DNA from: Clostridiales bacterium NK3B98 | GTDB lineage: Bacteria; Bacillota; Clostridia; Oscillospirales; Oscillospiraceae | Direction of reading: 5' to 3' | DNA length: 36,272 bases | Assembly (NCBI GenBank): GCA_000421005.1 | Contig: ATWA01000020.1 | Location: 1-36,272, forward strand | Shown here: one piece after another, positions 1 through 6,950 of the stretch | How positions within the stretch are numbered: the first letter of the stretch is position 1 | Layout of the letters: the number at the start of each line of letters is the position of its first letter | Made by a program: the position numbers and the translations under genes | The notes under the pieces: generated by a model | The model's database searches: none | The model's input: only the letters and a program-made list of their open reading frames with translations | Told to the model about the DNA's origin: nothing

Positions 1-141
1 GAAGGTGAGCTGAACGCTATGTTCAAGCTGGTTTCTCAGGACCTGCTTCCCGCTCAGATCGCTGCGGAACAGACCGGCCTGACTGTTGAGGAATTTCACG
101 CGAAGCTGAATGATTACCTCAGCAAGGTAAAGAAAGACTGA
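1..141 (+). CDS. C-terminal fragment of an unidentified protein
   Basis: The first 46 codons of the window are open in frame 1 and end at TGA (139-141). The start lies outside the window. The peptide is hydrophilic, with a segment reading QTGLTVEEFHAKL that resembles the helix-turn-helix-like tail at the end of many Rpn/PD-(D/E)XK nuclease-transposase proteins. That likeness is weak and I do not assign a function. A strong hairpin follows about 70 bases downstream, which supports this being a real gene end. Confidence 0.5.
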   Translation, partial: EGELNAMFKLVSQDLLPAQIAAEQTGLTVEEFHAKLNDYLSKVKKD

Positions 142-211
142 AGCTGTTATCCTGCGCTTCTGACCTAAACTCCATAAGCTGCCCTGTTTAGAGCGGCATC
201 AATAACGAGAT

Positions 212-254
212 AACGAAAGCACATGCGATTATGTGATCAGCATGTGCTTTCGTT
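212..254. terminator. Bidirectional hairpin terminator
   Basis: A 15-bp perfect stem (AACGAAAGCACATGC at 212-226 and its complement at 240-254) encloses a 13-nt loop. It is followed by TTATCT on the plus strand, and the stem can extend with a 2-nt bulge. It lies between the converging ends of the truncated plus-strand gene and the minus-strand ATPase gene, as expected of a shared terminator. Confidence 0.8.
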
Positions 255-313
255 TTATCTGGTTATTGGAGAAATGCGGGGTTATAGTCAGAGATATAGA
301 AAACACAGGTGCA

Positions 314-1411
314 TCAGCCATCGAACTCGCCACTCATATAGAGCTTTCCTAAGTTGTGACCTTCGCGCAGTTCCCTTGTAGTTGCATTTGCAAGAGAGGT
401 CAATTTGTCTCTTGTCAGAATAAAGTAGCAGTCTGGACGCATGATCTTATTTGTCAGTAAGTTGGTGTTGTGAGAGGTCAGCAGAACCTGGGTGTTTTCC
501 AGCTTTTCCAGTAGTGCAACAATACTTTCCGCCAGCTCATAATGATAAAAAGCGTCAAACTCATCAATGAACAAGATGGAAGCATTTTTCGCAGTTTTGT
601 ACCAATAGAAGAAGGTATACAGTGCCCGTGTTCCACTGGATGCAACCTTGAAGAATGGGAGAGGCGGAGTGGTATCAAAATACAGCGTCTTTTTCCCATC
701 AACATCCGTTTTCACAACAAGATCTTCATCTACGCCGGATTTGTGCAGAAAAGCTTCAAATTCTCTCAGTGTTTCAGTGTCAAAAATGAAGTCATAGTAG
801 TCACTGCTTTTTGACTTATAGCCGATATACCTGTTCTGGTCGAGGCTTCTAAACCATAGCATATTATTTACGAAACGAATCATTTGACGAAGAGGATGGT
901 CATCAGGCAGGACTGTGTTGTTGACAACATATTTCAAGATGCAGTCGGTGTCTTGGAACGCCCAATTCAGTGTTGGGGCTAAGCTGCGAATGCCATCTGT
1001 AGTTCCTGTTTCCTGCACATAGTCGTATGCAAAGAGCAAGGAACCATCGAGAATCAACGCTTCATAGATCAGATTCTGTTTCTCGTCTTTACGATAGCGA
1101 TAGTCTATGGTATTGTTTCCAAATTGAAAAGAATAGCTGAATTCAGCATACTTATTCTGACTGGAAACATTCAGATAGTATTGGTAGAGATCAGGCTTGC
1201 TGTTTTTTGAGGTAAGATGAGACACAATATCAAACAATGCAAGACCGAAGTTAGACTTTCCGACTGAGTTTCGTCCGTAAATGATTGCCTTCGAAATCAA
1301 TCCATCCGAAATGCACTGTGTATTGAATCTATAATCATGGACATCAGAGAAATCAAGTGTAATTATATCACTGAAATTCTTGAATCCTTTTACTTGAAAC
1401 TGCTTTAACAT
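314..1411 (-). CDS. AAA family ATPase (COG1106/AbiLi-OLD-like)
   Basis: The protein has 365 aa. It opens with a beta strand typical of ABC/SMC-type AAA15 ATPases (FQVKGFKNFSD). Walker A is GRNSVGKS at residues 46-53, a signature-like ASSGTRA lies near 258, Walker B is ILFIDEFD at 279-286, and the switch histidine is in LLTSHNTN near 314. This is the core of COG1106, which includes the phage-abortive ATPase AbiLi and relatives of OLD/RloC. Members hydrolyse ATP in the cytoplasm and usually work with a nuclease or effector partner. No partner gene (RloB/AbiLii-like or HNH) is adjacent. The start has an ideal AAGGAGGTG ribosome site 7-8 nt upstream, and a near-consensus promoter precedes it. A defence role is inference. 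Confidence 0.85.
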   Translation of the reverse strand: MLKQFQVKGFKNFSDIITLDFSDVHDYRFNTQCISDGLISKAIIYGRNSVGKSNFGLALFDIVSHLTSKNSKPDLYQYYLNVSSQNKYAEFSYSFQFGNNTIDYRYRKDEKQNLIYEALILDGSLLFAYDYVQETGTTDGIRSLAPTLNWAFQDTDCILKYVVNNTVLPDDHPLRQMIRFVNNMLWFRSLDQNRYIGYKSKSSDYYDFIFDTETLREFEAFLHKSGVDEDLVVKTDVDGKKTLYFDTTPPLPFFKVASSGTRALYTFFYWYKTAKNASILFIDEFDAFYHYELAESIVALLEKLENTQVLLTSHNTNLLTNKIMRPDCYFILTRDKLTSLANATTRELREGHNLGKLYMSGEFDG

Positions 1412-1434
1412 AAAGGCGCACCTCCTTCCTATGC

Positions 1435-1464
1435 ATTATAGACAATCTATATGGATACAGTCAA
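1435..1464 (-). promoter_or_regulatory. Sigma-70 promoter of the AAA ATPase gene with dyad on -10
   Basis: Read on the minus strand, TTGACT (1464-1459), an 18-bp spacer and TATAAT (1440-1435) sit about 24 bases before the ATPase start codon. The dyad TATAGA-CAA-TCTATA (1437-1451) overlaps the -10 box and could be a repressor site. Confidence 0.7.
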
Positions 1465-1481
1465 TATCTGCCGTAAAAAAA

Positions 1482-1655
1482 TTACGGACAGTTCTCTTTG
1501 CTCGTGGTGGTTTTTACCGTCCCCAACAGCGCAGCCTTGATCCGTGCTCCAATTTGCGGATCAGAATCCGATGAGAAATGCAGCGTAACAGGACACCCAT
1601 TTACTGACATGGTAATGACATGGGGCGGCTCCTTGCTTTGACAACTCGAATTCAT
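1482..1655 (-). CDS. TnpW-like transposon-encoded small protein
   Basis: This is a 57-aa open frame. Its core (ITMSVNGCPVTLHFS, then a helix IGARIKAAL) resembles the TnpW family of small proteins found on clostridial conjugative transposons: a short strand-turn-strand ending in HFS, then an amphipathic helix. Family function is unknown. The ribosome site (AGGAG, about 12 nt upstream) lies at the end of the preceding DUF3789 gene, so the two are coupled. A short hairpin CCGTAA/TTACGG with a T-tract overlaps the stop. The family match is from memory of the pattern, not a search. Confidence 0.55.
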   Translation of the reverse strand: MNSSCQSKEPPHVITMSVNGCPVTLHFSSDSDPQIGARIKAALLGTVKTTTSKENCP

Positions 1656-1661
1656 GGCACA

Positions 1662-1793
1662 TCACCCCTTCTCCTGATTGTAGTTTGCCATAGACTTATC
1701 CGCCTCCCCAGCGACAGCACAGAGGCACATCCATACCACGCCGAAGATGCCGCCCAGAAACAGACCAGCAAGGAAAAAGCATACGCTCTTCAT
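1662..1793 (-). CDS. DUF3789 family small membrane protein
   Basis: This 43-aa peptide has one strong N-terminal membrane segment (FFLAGLFLGGIFGVVWMCLC) followed by the charged tail AGEADK. That matches the usual DUF3789 form seen on integrative conjugative elements of Clostridia. Function is unknown. It has a good ribosome site (GGGAGGTG) about 8 nt before ATG. Its start overlaps the stop of the upstream 34-aa peptide (ATGA), and its stop is 6 bases before the TnpW-like start, so the three form one operon. Confidence 0.65.
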   Translation of the reverse strand: MKSVCFFLAGLFLGGIFGVVWMCLCAVAGEADKSMANYNQEKG

Positions 1794-1894
1794 CTCAAAT
1801 CACCTCCCAACAGAATTAAAAGAAGAAAGAACAACGTCAGGGCAAGCCCCGCAGCACAGCCCAACAGCAGAAAAATCCATAAAGCAGTTTCCAT
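1790..1894 (-). CDS. 34-aa membrane peptide
   Basis: The peptide is almost entirely one hydrophobic helix (about residues 4-29: WIFLLLG, then a leucine-rich stretch) ending in GGDLR. A ribosome site AGGTG lies about 10 nt before ATG, and the stop overlaps the DUF3789 start by 4 bases. The translational coupling argues that it is a real gene. No family is recognised, although tiny hydrophobic genes at this position are common on conjugative elements. Confidence 0.5.
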   Translation of the reverse strand: METALWIFLLLGCAAGLALTLFFLLLILLGGDLR

Positions 1895-2202
1895 GTGTTA
1901 TTACACCTCAATATGTTTTCATAAGAATTGTTGCTGTTTATCGAAATTTACAAAGGAATCTAATCTGTATGCAGAGAGATCGTTCGAACTGTAATTCTAT
2001 CCGCTCTACATGGCATGCGTTTTATAGAAGGAAATGGAAAAGAGTTTACTCGGTATAATGGCAGAACAAAGTCTATATAAAGATTATGGCGAAAATTTTC
2101 TGCCAAATAGCGTATAAATGCTGACTCGACCGCAAACGATATGATAGGATAAGACAAGAGCGTGGATCGAAAAATCGTATCGCTGAGAAAGGAAGAGTTG
2201 AA
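1895..2202. other. Divergent intergenic region, no gene seen
   Basis: This is AT-rich DNA between the minus-strand micro-operon and the plus-strand ATPase gene. It must hold both promoters, but only a weak plus-strand candidate is visible (CTGACT near 2122, 18 bp, then TAGGAT). I see no RNA gene, repeat or conserved peptide. Confidence 0.5.
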
Positions 2203-3423
2203 ATGATCTGTCAATTCTCATTCAAAAATTTTATGTCGTATAAGGATGAGACTGTCTTTGATTTTCAGGCGGCCGCAATTCCCGAGTTTGATGATTCTTT
2301 GATTCGGCAAGATAAGGCATCCTCTCTTCTTACCACTGGAGTTGTATATGGTCCCAACGGAGGGGGAAAGACAAATCTGCTGAAAGCAATCAGCTGTCTC
2401 ATATCAATGGTAGTCAAGCCTGTTGCGGATCTGCAGAAAACAAGCGGTTCTTCGATTTTTCAAATGAGCGTTCCATGCATTCCGTTCTTGCTGGACACTG
2501 AGACAAGGGAATCTCCAACAGAGTTTCAGGTTTATTTCCGCACAAACGGAAACGAATACCGGTATTATATTGCTGTCTTGGATGGAGTAATTGAAGAGGA
2601 ATCCTTAACATGGCGCACCATCGGAGGAAAGAAAACAGGTTTGCTGTTTAGTCGGAATTCAAACGTTGTTACGCCCGGTCCCAGCCTCAAGAAAGAAAGG
2701 GTCAACACACAGGTAAACCCGAAGCTGCCGTATCTTTCGTTTCTTGCCATTAATTATGATTTTTCTGCCATTCGAGAGGTTTTCTCCTGGTTTGAATCCT
2801 GCATTATTCGAAACTACGCAAACCCCATCGTTGACCACCGCCTGTATGTACTGGGTAATCCTCAGGAGAAGAACATGCTTCTTCGCGCTTTGCATGATCT
2901 TGACATCGATATTGCGGATTATAAGTTCGACAGGGATGAGCAAAAGCTGTTCACAATCAGGAAAGTGAACGATAAACTGTACACCTTTCCTTTCGAGTAT
3001 GAATCCGACGGAACAAGAAAAATGCTGGTGTCGCTTCCCGTACTTTTGCTTGCCCTCCGGCAGGGGAGATTTGTGGTGATTGATGAACTGGACGCAAAGC
3101 TCCATCCGAAGCTGCTTCGATATATCATCAGGTTGTTTCATGACCCTGAAATCAACAAGAACGGCGCACAATTGCTTTTTACTTCCCATGATCTTTCCAC
3201 GATGAAGAATGATGTGTTTCGCAGGGATGAAATCTGGTTTGCGTTCGAGAATGACGCACATGAAAGCAGTATTTATTCACTCTACGATATTCGTGATGAA
3301 AACGGTAAGCACATCAATAATACTGCTGCGTATGATAAGCAGTATCTGGAAGGAAGATATGGCGCTGACCCTTACCTGAAGAATCATTTAAGGGAGGTAT
3401 GGGATGCGCTTGTGGCTGACTAA
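2203..3423 (+). CDS. AAA family ATPase (AbiLi-like, COG1106)
   Basis: The protein has 406 aa. Walker A is GPNGGGKT at residues 50-57, the signature-like segment ESDGTRK is at 267-273, Walker B is VVIDELDAKLHP at about 291-302, and the H-loop is TSHD near 328. The C-terminus carries YLEGRYGADPYL, a tail typical of COG1106 ATPases, the family of the abortive-infection protein AbiLi. Such ATPases are normally followed by an overlapping RloB/AbiLii-type gene. Here an out-of-phase ATG lies at the right place (3403), but the frame closes after about 20 codons with no recognisable domain, so the partner appears to be missing. The ribosome site AAAGGAAGAG precedes ATG by about 6 nt. A role in phage defence is inferred from the family only. 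Confidence 0.85.
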   Translation: MICQFSFKNFMSYKDETVFDFQAAAIPEFDDSLIRQDKASSLLTTGVVYGPNGGGKTNLLKAISCLISMVVKPVADLQKTSGSSIFQMSVPCIPFLLDTETRESPTEFQVYFRTNGNEYRYYIAVLDGVIEEESLTWRTIGGKKTGLLFSRNSNVVTPGPSLKKERVNTQVNPKLPYLSFLAINYDFSAIREVFSWFESCIIRNYANPIVDHRLYVLGNPQEKNMLLRALHDLDIDIADYKFDRDEQKLFTIRKVNDKLYTFPFEYESDGTRKMLVSLPVLLLALRQGRFVVIDELDAKLHPKLLRYIIRLFHDPEINKNGAQLLFTSHDLSTMKNDVFRRDEIWFAFENDAHESSIYSLYDIRDENGKHINNTAAYDKQYLEGRYGADPYLKNHLREVWDALVAD

Positions 3424-3487
3424 TATGCTACACAAGATAACCCAAACGCTTAGACCCTGTTTATAGATCAACCATAGAACAGAACAA

Positions 3488-3512
3488 GCGGTCGTCCTAT
3501 CTGGATGGCCGC
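3488..3512. terminator. Possible terminator hairpin
   Basis: A 10-bp stem (GCGGTCGTCC with GGATGGCCGC, two G-T pairs) and a TATCT loop lie between the convergent ATPase and sortase genes. No strict T-run follows, so termination is only likely from its position. Confidence 0.4.
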
Positions 3513-3536
3513 CTGTTGTCATAAAGTCAAAATGGA

Positions 3537-4244
3537 TCAATCACACCTCTTGCAAATCATAATCAGCCGCTCCGTGCCAACCCGGTAGGGATGGCAGGTC
3601 AGAAGGGTGAGCAGATCCCGCCCCTCCTGGATCAAAATCGTGCTTATCTCGTCCGGGTCAATGACCTGTACCGATTCCACCTGATAGGTCATCCTGCCCC
3701 AAAGATTGGTTATCTGGACGGTGTCGCCCGGCTCCAGCTTGTCCAGATTCCGGAAAAAGGGAATGCCCCGGTAGCCCCGGTGCCCGGCGATCACGCAGTT
3801 GGTGTTGGTGCCGCCAATGGGCAGGCTGGTCTGACCCAGCACCGCCCCTCCTTTTGCGAGATTGCCCTCGGATGCCCCCAGATACACCGGAAGCTCCAGG
3901 TCAATGGCTGGGATAGAGAGGGTCGCTACGGGAGCATCATCGTCCAGTACATAGTCCGAAAGAGAGAAAGCAGGCTGTTCACAGACGTCCAGCGACGTCA
4001 GTCCAGCCTGCTTTTCTTCTGCGATCCTGCGGTTGTAGTCCTTCATCGCTTCATACAGCTCAGAATAGATCATGCCCGTTTCCGGATGCGCTGTGCTTTC
4101 CAGTTCAGGGAGTTCTGCCTGTTCCTGCCACTCCTGCAGGATCTTTGTGGTCTGCACCTCATAGACAGCGGTATTCACCTGAGCGAAAAAGACCAGATAC
4201 AGTCCAAAAAGGGCTATGGGGAGAAGAAAAAGAGCCTTTTTCAT
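3537..4244 (-). CDS. Class C-like sortase, second copy
   Basis: This is a transpeptidase of 235 aa anchored by one N-terminal membrane segment (residues about 4-22). The catalytic residues of sortases are all present: His156 in AGHRG, Cys217 in LLTCHPY and Arg226 in ERL. The beta-barrel landmarks SLPIGGTNTN and YLGASEGNLAKG are those of class C pilin polymerases. It lacks the C-terminal membrane helix seen in its neighbour and ends soon after the catalytic Arg. It may anchor the finished pilus or be specialised for the tip protein. The start at 4244 has GAGGAG upstream, and its ATG overlaps the stop of the other sortase (ATGA). A longer in-frame start exists but has no ribosome site. Confidence 0.85.
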   Translation of the reverse strand: MKKALFLLPIALFGLYLVFFAQVNTAVYEVQTTKILQEWQEQAELPELESTAHPETGMIYSELYEAMKDYNRRIAEEKQAGLTSLDVCEQPAFSLSDYVLDDDAPVATLSIPAIDLELPVYLGASEGNLAKGGAVLGQTSLPIGGTNTNCVIAGHRGYRGIPFFRNLDKLEPGDTVQITNLWGRMTYQVESVQVIDPDEISTILIQEGRDLLTLLTCHPYRVGTERLIMICKRCD

Positions 4245-5104
4245 CGTCTCCTCCTCATACCATGGGTGATTAGAGACACCACAACACAACACAGGACCAC
4301 AACCAGCCCCAGAGAAACAGAACGAAGGTATTCCTCCACCCAGACGCTCTGGACGGACTCTGTTTCAGTCAGTTGCTCCTTTGGAACCATTGTTTCTATG
4401 CGCTTTCCCCGCACCAGAAGGCGGTGGGTGTTGATGCCGTAGGGGACGCAGGTGAGAAGGGTGCAGTAATCCTCACCCGGTACGATGGCGAGCTGGCTGA
4501 GATCCTCCGGGAGTACGGTGGTGATCTGATCCACCTGATAGGTCAGTACCTCGCCCAGCACATTGATGGAAAAACAGCCGCCTGTCTCCATGAGGGTCAA
4601 GTCTGAGAACAGCTTTGTGGTGGAAAGCCCGGAGTGGCCGCAGAGGACGGAATGAGTGCCCTCGCCGCCCACCGGGAGAGAGGACTGTTCCCACAGTCCC
4701 ACACCCCGCTCCAGCGTCTCCGTGTCTGTGCCAAAGTACACAGGAAGCGTCAGGGACAGGGACGGTATCTCCACCGTTGCGATCACTCCAGTTCCGGTGA
4801 TATCCAGCAGAGACTCTGCCTCAGACCTGTCCCCGGTCTTCGTCAGAAGCTGACGATTGTACGCTTCCGCTCTTTCCAGAGCGTGCCGCCTCCGGGATTC
4901 ACTGTACACATCCGCAACGCTGGTCTGATAGGACAGCACCACCCCGTCCTGCCGCCTGTCATACAGATAGTTGCTGACCAGCGGGTAGAGGACCAGCCCC
5001 AGCCCGATGATGCCTGTAATCAGAAAAATCAGGAGCTGATGCAGGGGGAGGCATACCTCCCCCTGATGTTCAGACGCGGCGTTTGCCCTTGGAATAGATG
5101 ACAT
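4241..5104 (-). CDS. Class C sortase (pilin polymerase)
   Basis: The protein has 287 aa with membrane segments near residues 23-45 and 263-283, the usual class C topology. The catalytic triad is His157 (CGHSG), Cys219 (LLTCVPYG) and Arg228 (THRLLVRG). Class C sortases cleave LPxTG proteins outside the membrane and join them to a lysine of the next pilin. The canonical lid motif (DPF/W) is not obvious. The start lies inside the end of the pilin gene (35-base overlap) and has its own AGGAG about 9 nt upstream. A 10-bp hairpin falls in the first codons of this gene, just past the pilin stop, and may lower sortase output relative to pilin. Confidence 0.9.
   Translation of the reverse strand: MSSIPRANAASEHQGEVCLPLHQLLIFLITGIIGLGLVLYPLVSNYLYDRRQDGVVLSYQTSVADVYSESRRRHALERAEAYNRQLLTKTGDRSEAESLLDITGTGVIATVEIPSLSLTLPVYFGTDTETLERGVGLWEQSSLPVGGEGTHSVLCGHSGLSTTKLFSDLTLMETGGCFSINVLGEVLTYQVDQITTVLPEDLSQLAIVPGEDYCTLLTCVPYGINTHRLLVRGKRIETMVPKEQLTETESVQSVWVEEYLRSVSLGLVVVLCCVVVSLITHGMRRRR
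5042..5065 (-). promoter_or_regulatory. GC-rich hairpin at pilin/sortase junction
   Basis: A 10-bp perfect stem (CAGGGGGAGG with CCTCCCCCTG, 4-nt loop) lies 5-30 bases after the pilin stop and within the first 25 sortase codons. There is no T-run, so an RNA-stability or translation-attenuating role is more likely than termination. Confidence 0.55.
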
Positions 5105-6950
5105 AGCCAGCCACTCCTGCCAGCACGAGGATACCGCACACGGTGGTCAGGGTCGTCCCAGAGCCGCCGGTTTTGGGCAGGGTAAAGCCGTGGGTATTCA
5201 GGACGGTGAGGGGTACCAGCGCATGGTCACTCCCGCTCTGGGACTTCATGGTCACGCTGTCGCCGTTCACTGTGGCGGAGGCAGTCAGGGTGCCGCACAG
5301 GTCGCCGGGGGCGTAGGTTGTATTCACGGCAATCTCAATGGGGTCTTTCAGCAGGGTGTAGCCGCTGGCAGTCTTGATCTCCGTCAGCGTGTAACGGTCT
5401 TCCTCCAAGCCGTAGAGGACGAGATGACCCTTGCTGTCCGGGGTAAACTTGGCGGCGTCTGCTTTCTTTGCGCTGTTTCCAGTGACGGCATAAACGCCAT
5501 CGCTGATCTTGTCCGCTCTCAGGAAGTACGGTTCGGTGACGTTAGAGCTGTTCTGAAGGGTGAACTGCACTTCGCTGAACGCCGTCCCACCTCCGGACAG
5601 CACCTTGGTCAGGTCGATGCCGTAGGTGTAGACTCGTGCCGTGTCGGTGAGGGTGTGGAAATACGCGTCCGAGGTACGCCGCCAGGTCAGGGTCACGTCG
5701 TTGGGATTGCCTTTGTCTCCGTAGGTGACCGCCTCTCCCGTCTGAACGGTAGCGTTGTAGTAGATCACCATGGTCCAGCCGGAGTATTTGCCCTGCTGGT
5801 CGTCCTTGGTCACAGGCTGGTTGACTTCGGCAAGCCCCGCCTTGGTCAGCTTCACCGTCATGGTGGAGCCGTCGGACACCGTTCCGTAGGTCACAGAGAA
5901 GAACTCTGAGCCGTAGTTCCAGACGGCATCGGCGTGGGTGCCGCAGACGGCGGGAGCGGATTCTGTGGCGGCGGCGTAGTCCTTTTGAGCAGTCTCTTTG
6001 TCCCGATACCAGCAGATTTTTACATCCTGCTGGTTGTATTTCATACCCTTGGACAGCTTGTCCACGAAGTCATACTGGGTGAGGTAGGTCGCCGGGGAGA
6101 ACATCTGGGGAACCGTGGAGAGGATGCGGAAGTCAACCCGCTCATTGGTGCTGGCGGTTGCCACATCCGCAAAGCCAGCGGCACTGCCGGAAAAGCTGAT
6201 GCCGTGGTCGTGGTCGGCCACTTCCTTATGCAGGTCGGCAGTTCCGGACAGGTTTTTGGGATAGCAATGCACCTTGTACAGCCACTGGTTGTGGTTGATG
6301 CGGTCAGTGGTGGGAAGGGTGACAAGGAAGGGGTCTACGGTGTAGGTCACGTTCTCCGGCACTTTGGTCTCTACCACCAGATAAAGCCCCAGCTTGAGCC
6401 CCTCTGCACCTGTCTTTCCGGTTCTGTCGGTGAGAGGGAGAACCTTGGCATTGGGGTCTTTTGCCACGATGGCCTCCAGCCGTGCCTTGGTAGAGGTGTT
6501 GTTGGAGGTCAGCTTGTCCGACAGGGCATGGATGAGCGTATCGCTTTCGTAGTAAGGTACGCCATTGACTGCCGTTACAACATTGTTGGAGGTCATGCCA
6601 AGGGCGCTGATAAACTCCTGATCCTCCACACCGCAGACAACTTCAACCGTCTGGTCTGCGGCGTTTCCGGAGGAGTAAGTATCCACATTCCCCAGCCATT
6701 TCATGGTAAACTCAGCGCCGGGGATGGCGTAAGGTGCCCAAGCCGCCGCCGCTTCTTCGTTCTCCTGTCCGGTGGACAGGTAGACGGAATCGGTGAGACC
6801 GTCCTTCTCCGCTTTGGTGAGGTCGTACTTGTAGATCTCAATGGAGCCCGTGCGGGAGGTGTCAATGGTGGGCAGTTCTGCGGCCAAAGACGGGACGCAC
6901 ATCATTGCCAGCGACAGCAGGGAGAGCAGGACAGCGATCATTCGTTTCAT
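5070..6950 (-). CDS. Major (backbone) pilin, LPKTG-anchored
   Basis: The precursor has 626 aa. The Sec signal peptide covers about residues 1-24 (hydrophobic core VLLSLLSLAMM, cleavage near SLAA). The pilin motif WLYKVHCYPKN at about 223-233 supplies the lysine (about 232) used by class C sortase to link subunits. E-box-like segments (GLYLVVETKVP near 188 and YTLTEIKTASGY near 530) suggest internal isopeptide bonds of Cna_B/SpaA folds. The sorting signal LPKTG is at 591-595, followed by a membrane helix and the basic tail KGKRRV. Ribosome site AAAGGAGAT is 7-8 nt before ATG. It sits directly between the tip adhesin and the sortases, the standard pilus order. Confidence 0.93.
   Translation of the reverse strand: MKRMIAVLLSLLSLAMMCVPSLAAELPTIDTSRTGSIEIYKYDLTKAEKDGLTDSVYLSTGQENEEAAAAWAPYAIPGAEFTMKWLGNVDTYSSGNAADQTVEVVCGVEDQEFISALGMTSNNVVTAVNGVPYYESDTLIHALSDKLTSNNTSTKARLEAIVAKDPNAKVLPLTDRTGKTGAEGLKLGLYLVVETKVPENVTYTVDPFLVTLPTTDRINHNQWLYKVHCYPKNLSGTADLHKEVADHDHGISFSGSAAGFADVATASTNERVDFRILSTVPQMFSPATYLTQYDFVDKLSKGMKYNQQDVKICWYRDKETAQKDYAAATESAPAVCGTHADAVWNYGSEFFSVTYGTVSDGSTMTVKLTKAGLAEVNQPVTKDDQQGKYSGWTMVIYYNATVQTGEAVTYGDKGNPNDVTLTWRRTSDAYFHTLTDTARVYTYGIDLTKVLSGGGTAFSEVQFTLQNSSNVTEPYFLRADKISDGVYAVTGNSAKKADAAKFTPDSKGHLVLYGLEEDRYTLTEIKTASGYTLLKDPIEIAVNTTYAPGDLCGTLTASATVNGDSVTMKSQSGSDHALVPLTVLNTHGFTLPKTGGSGTTLTTVCGILVLAGVAGYVIYSKGKRRV

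Noticed and set aside
3403-3465. RloB/AbiLii partner gene overlapping the ATPase end
   Set aside because: The frame from ATG 3403 ends after about 20 codons at a TAG and shows no RloB motif.
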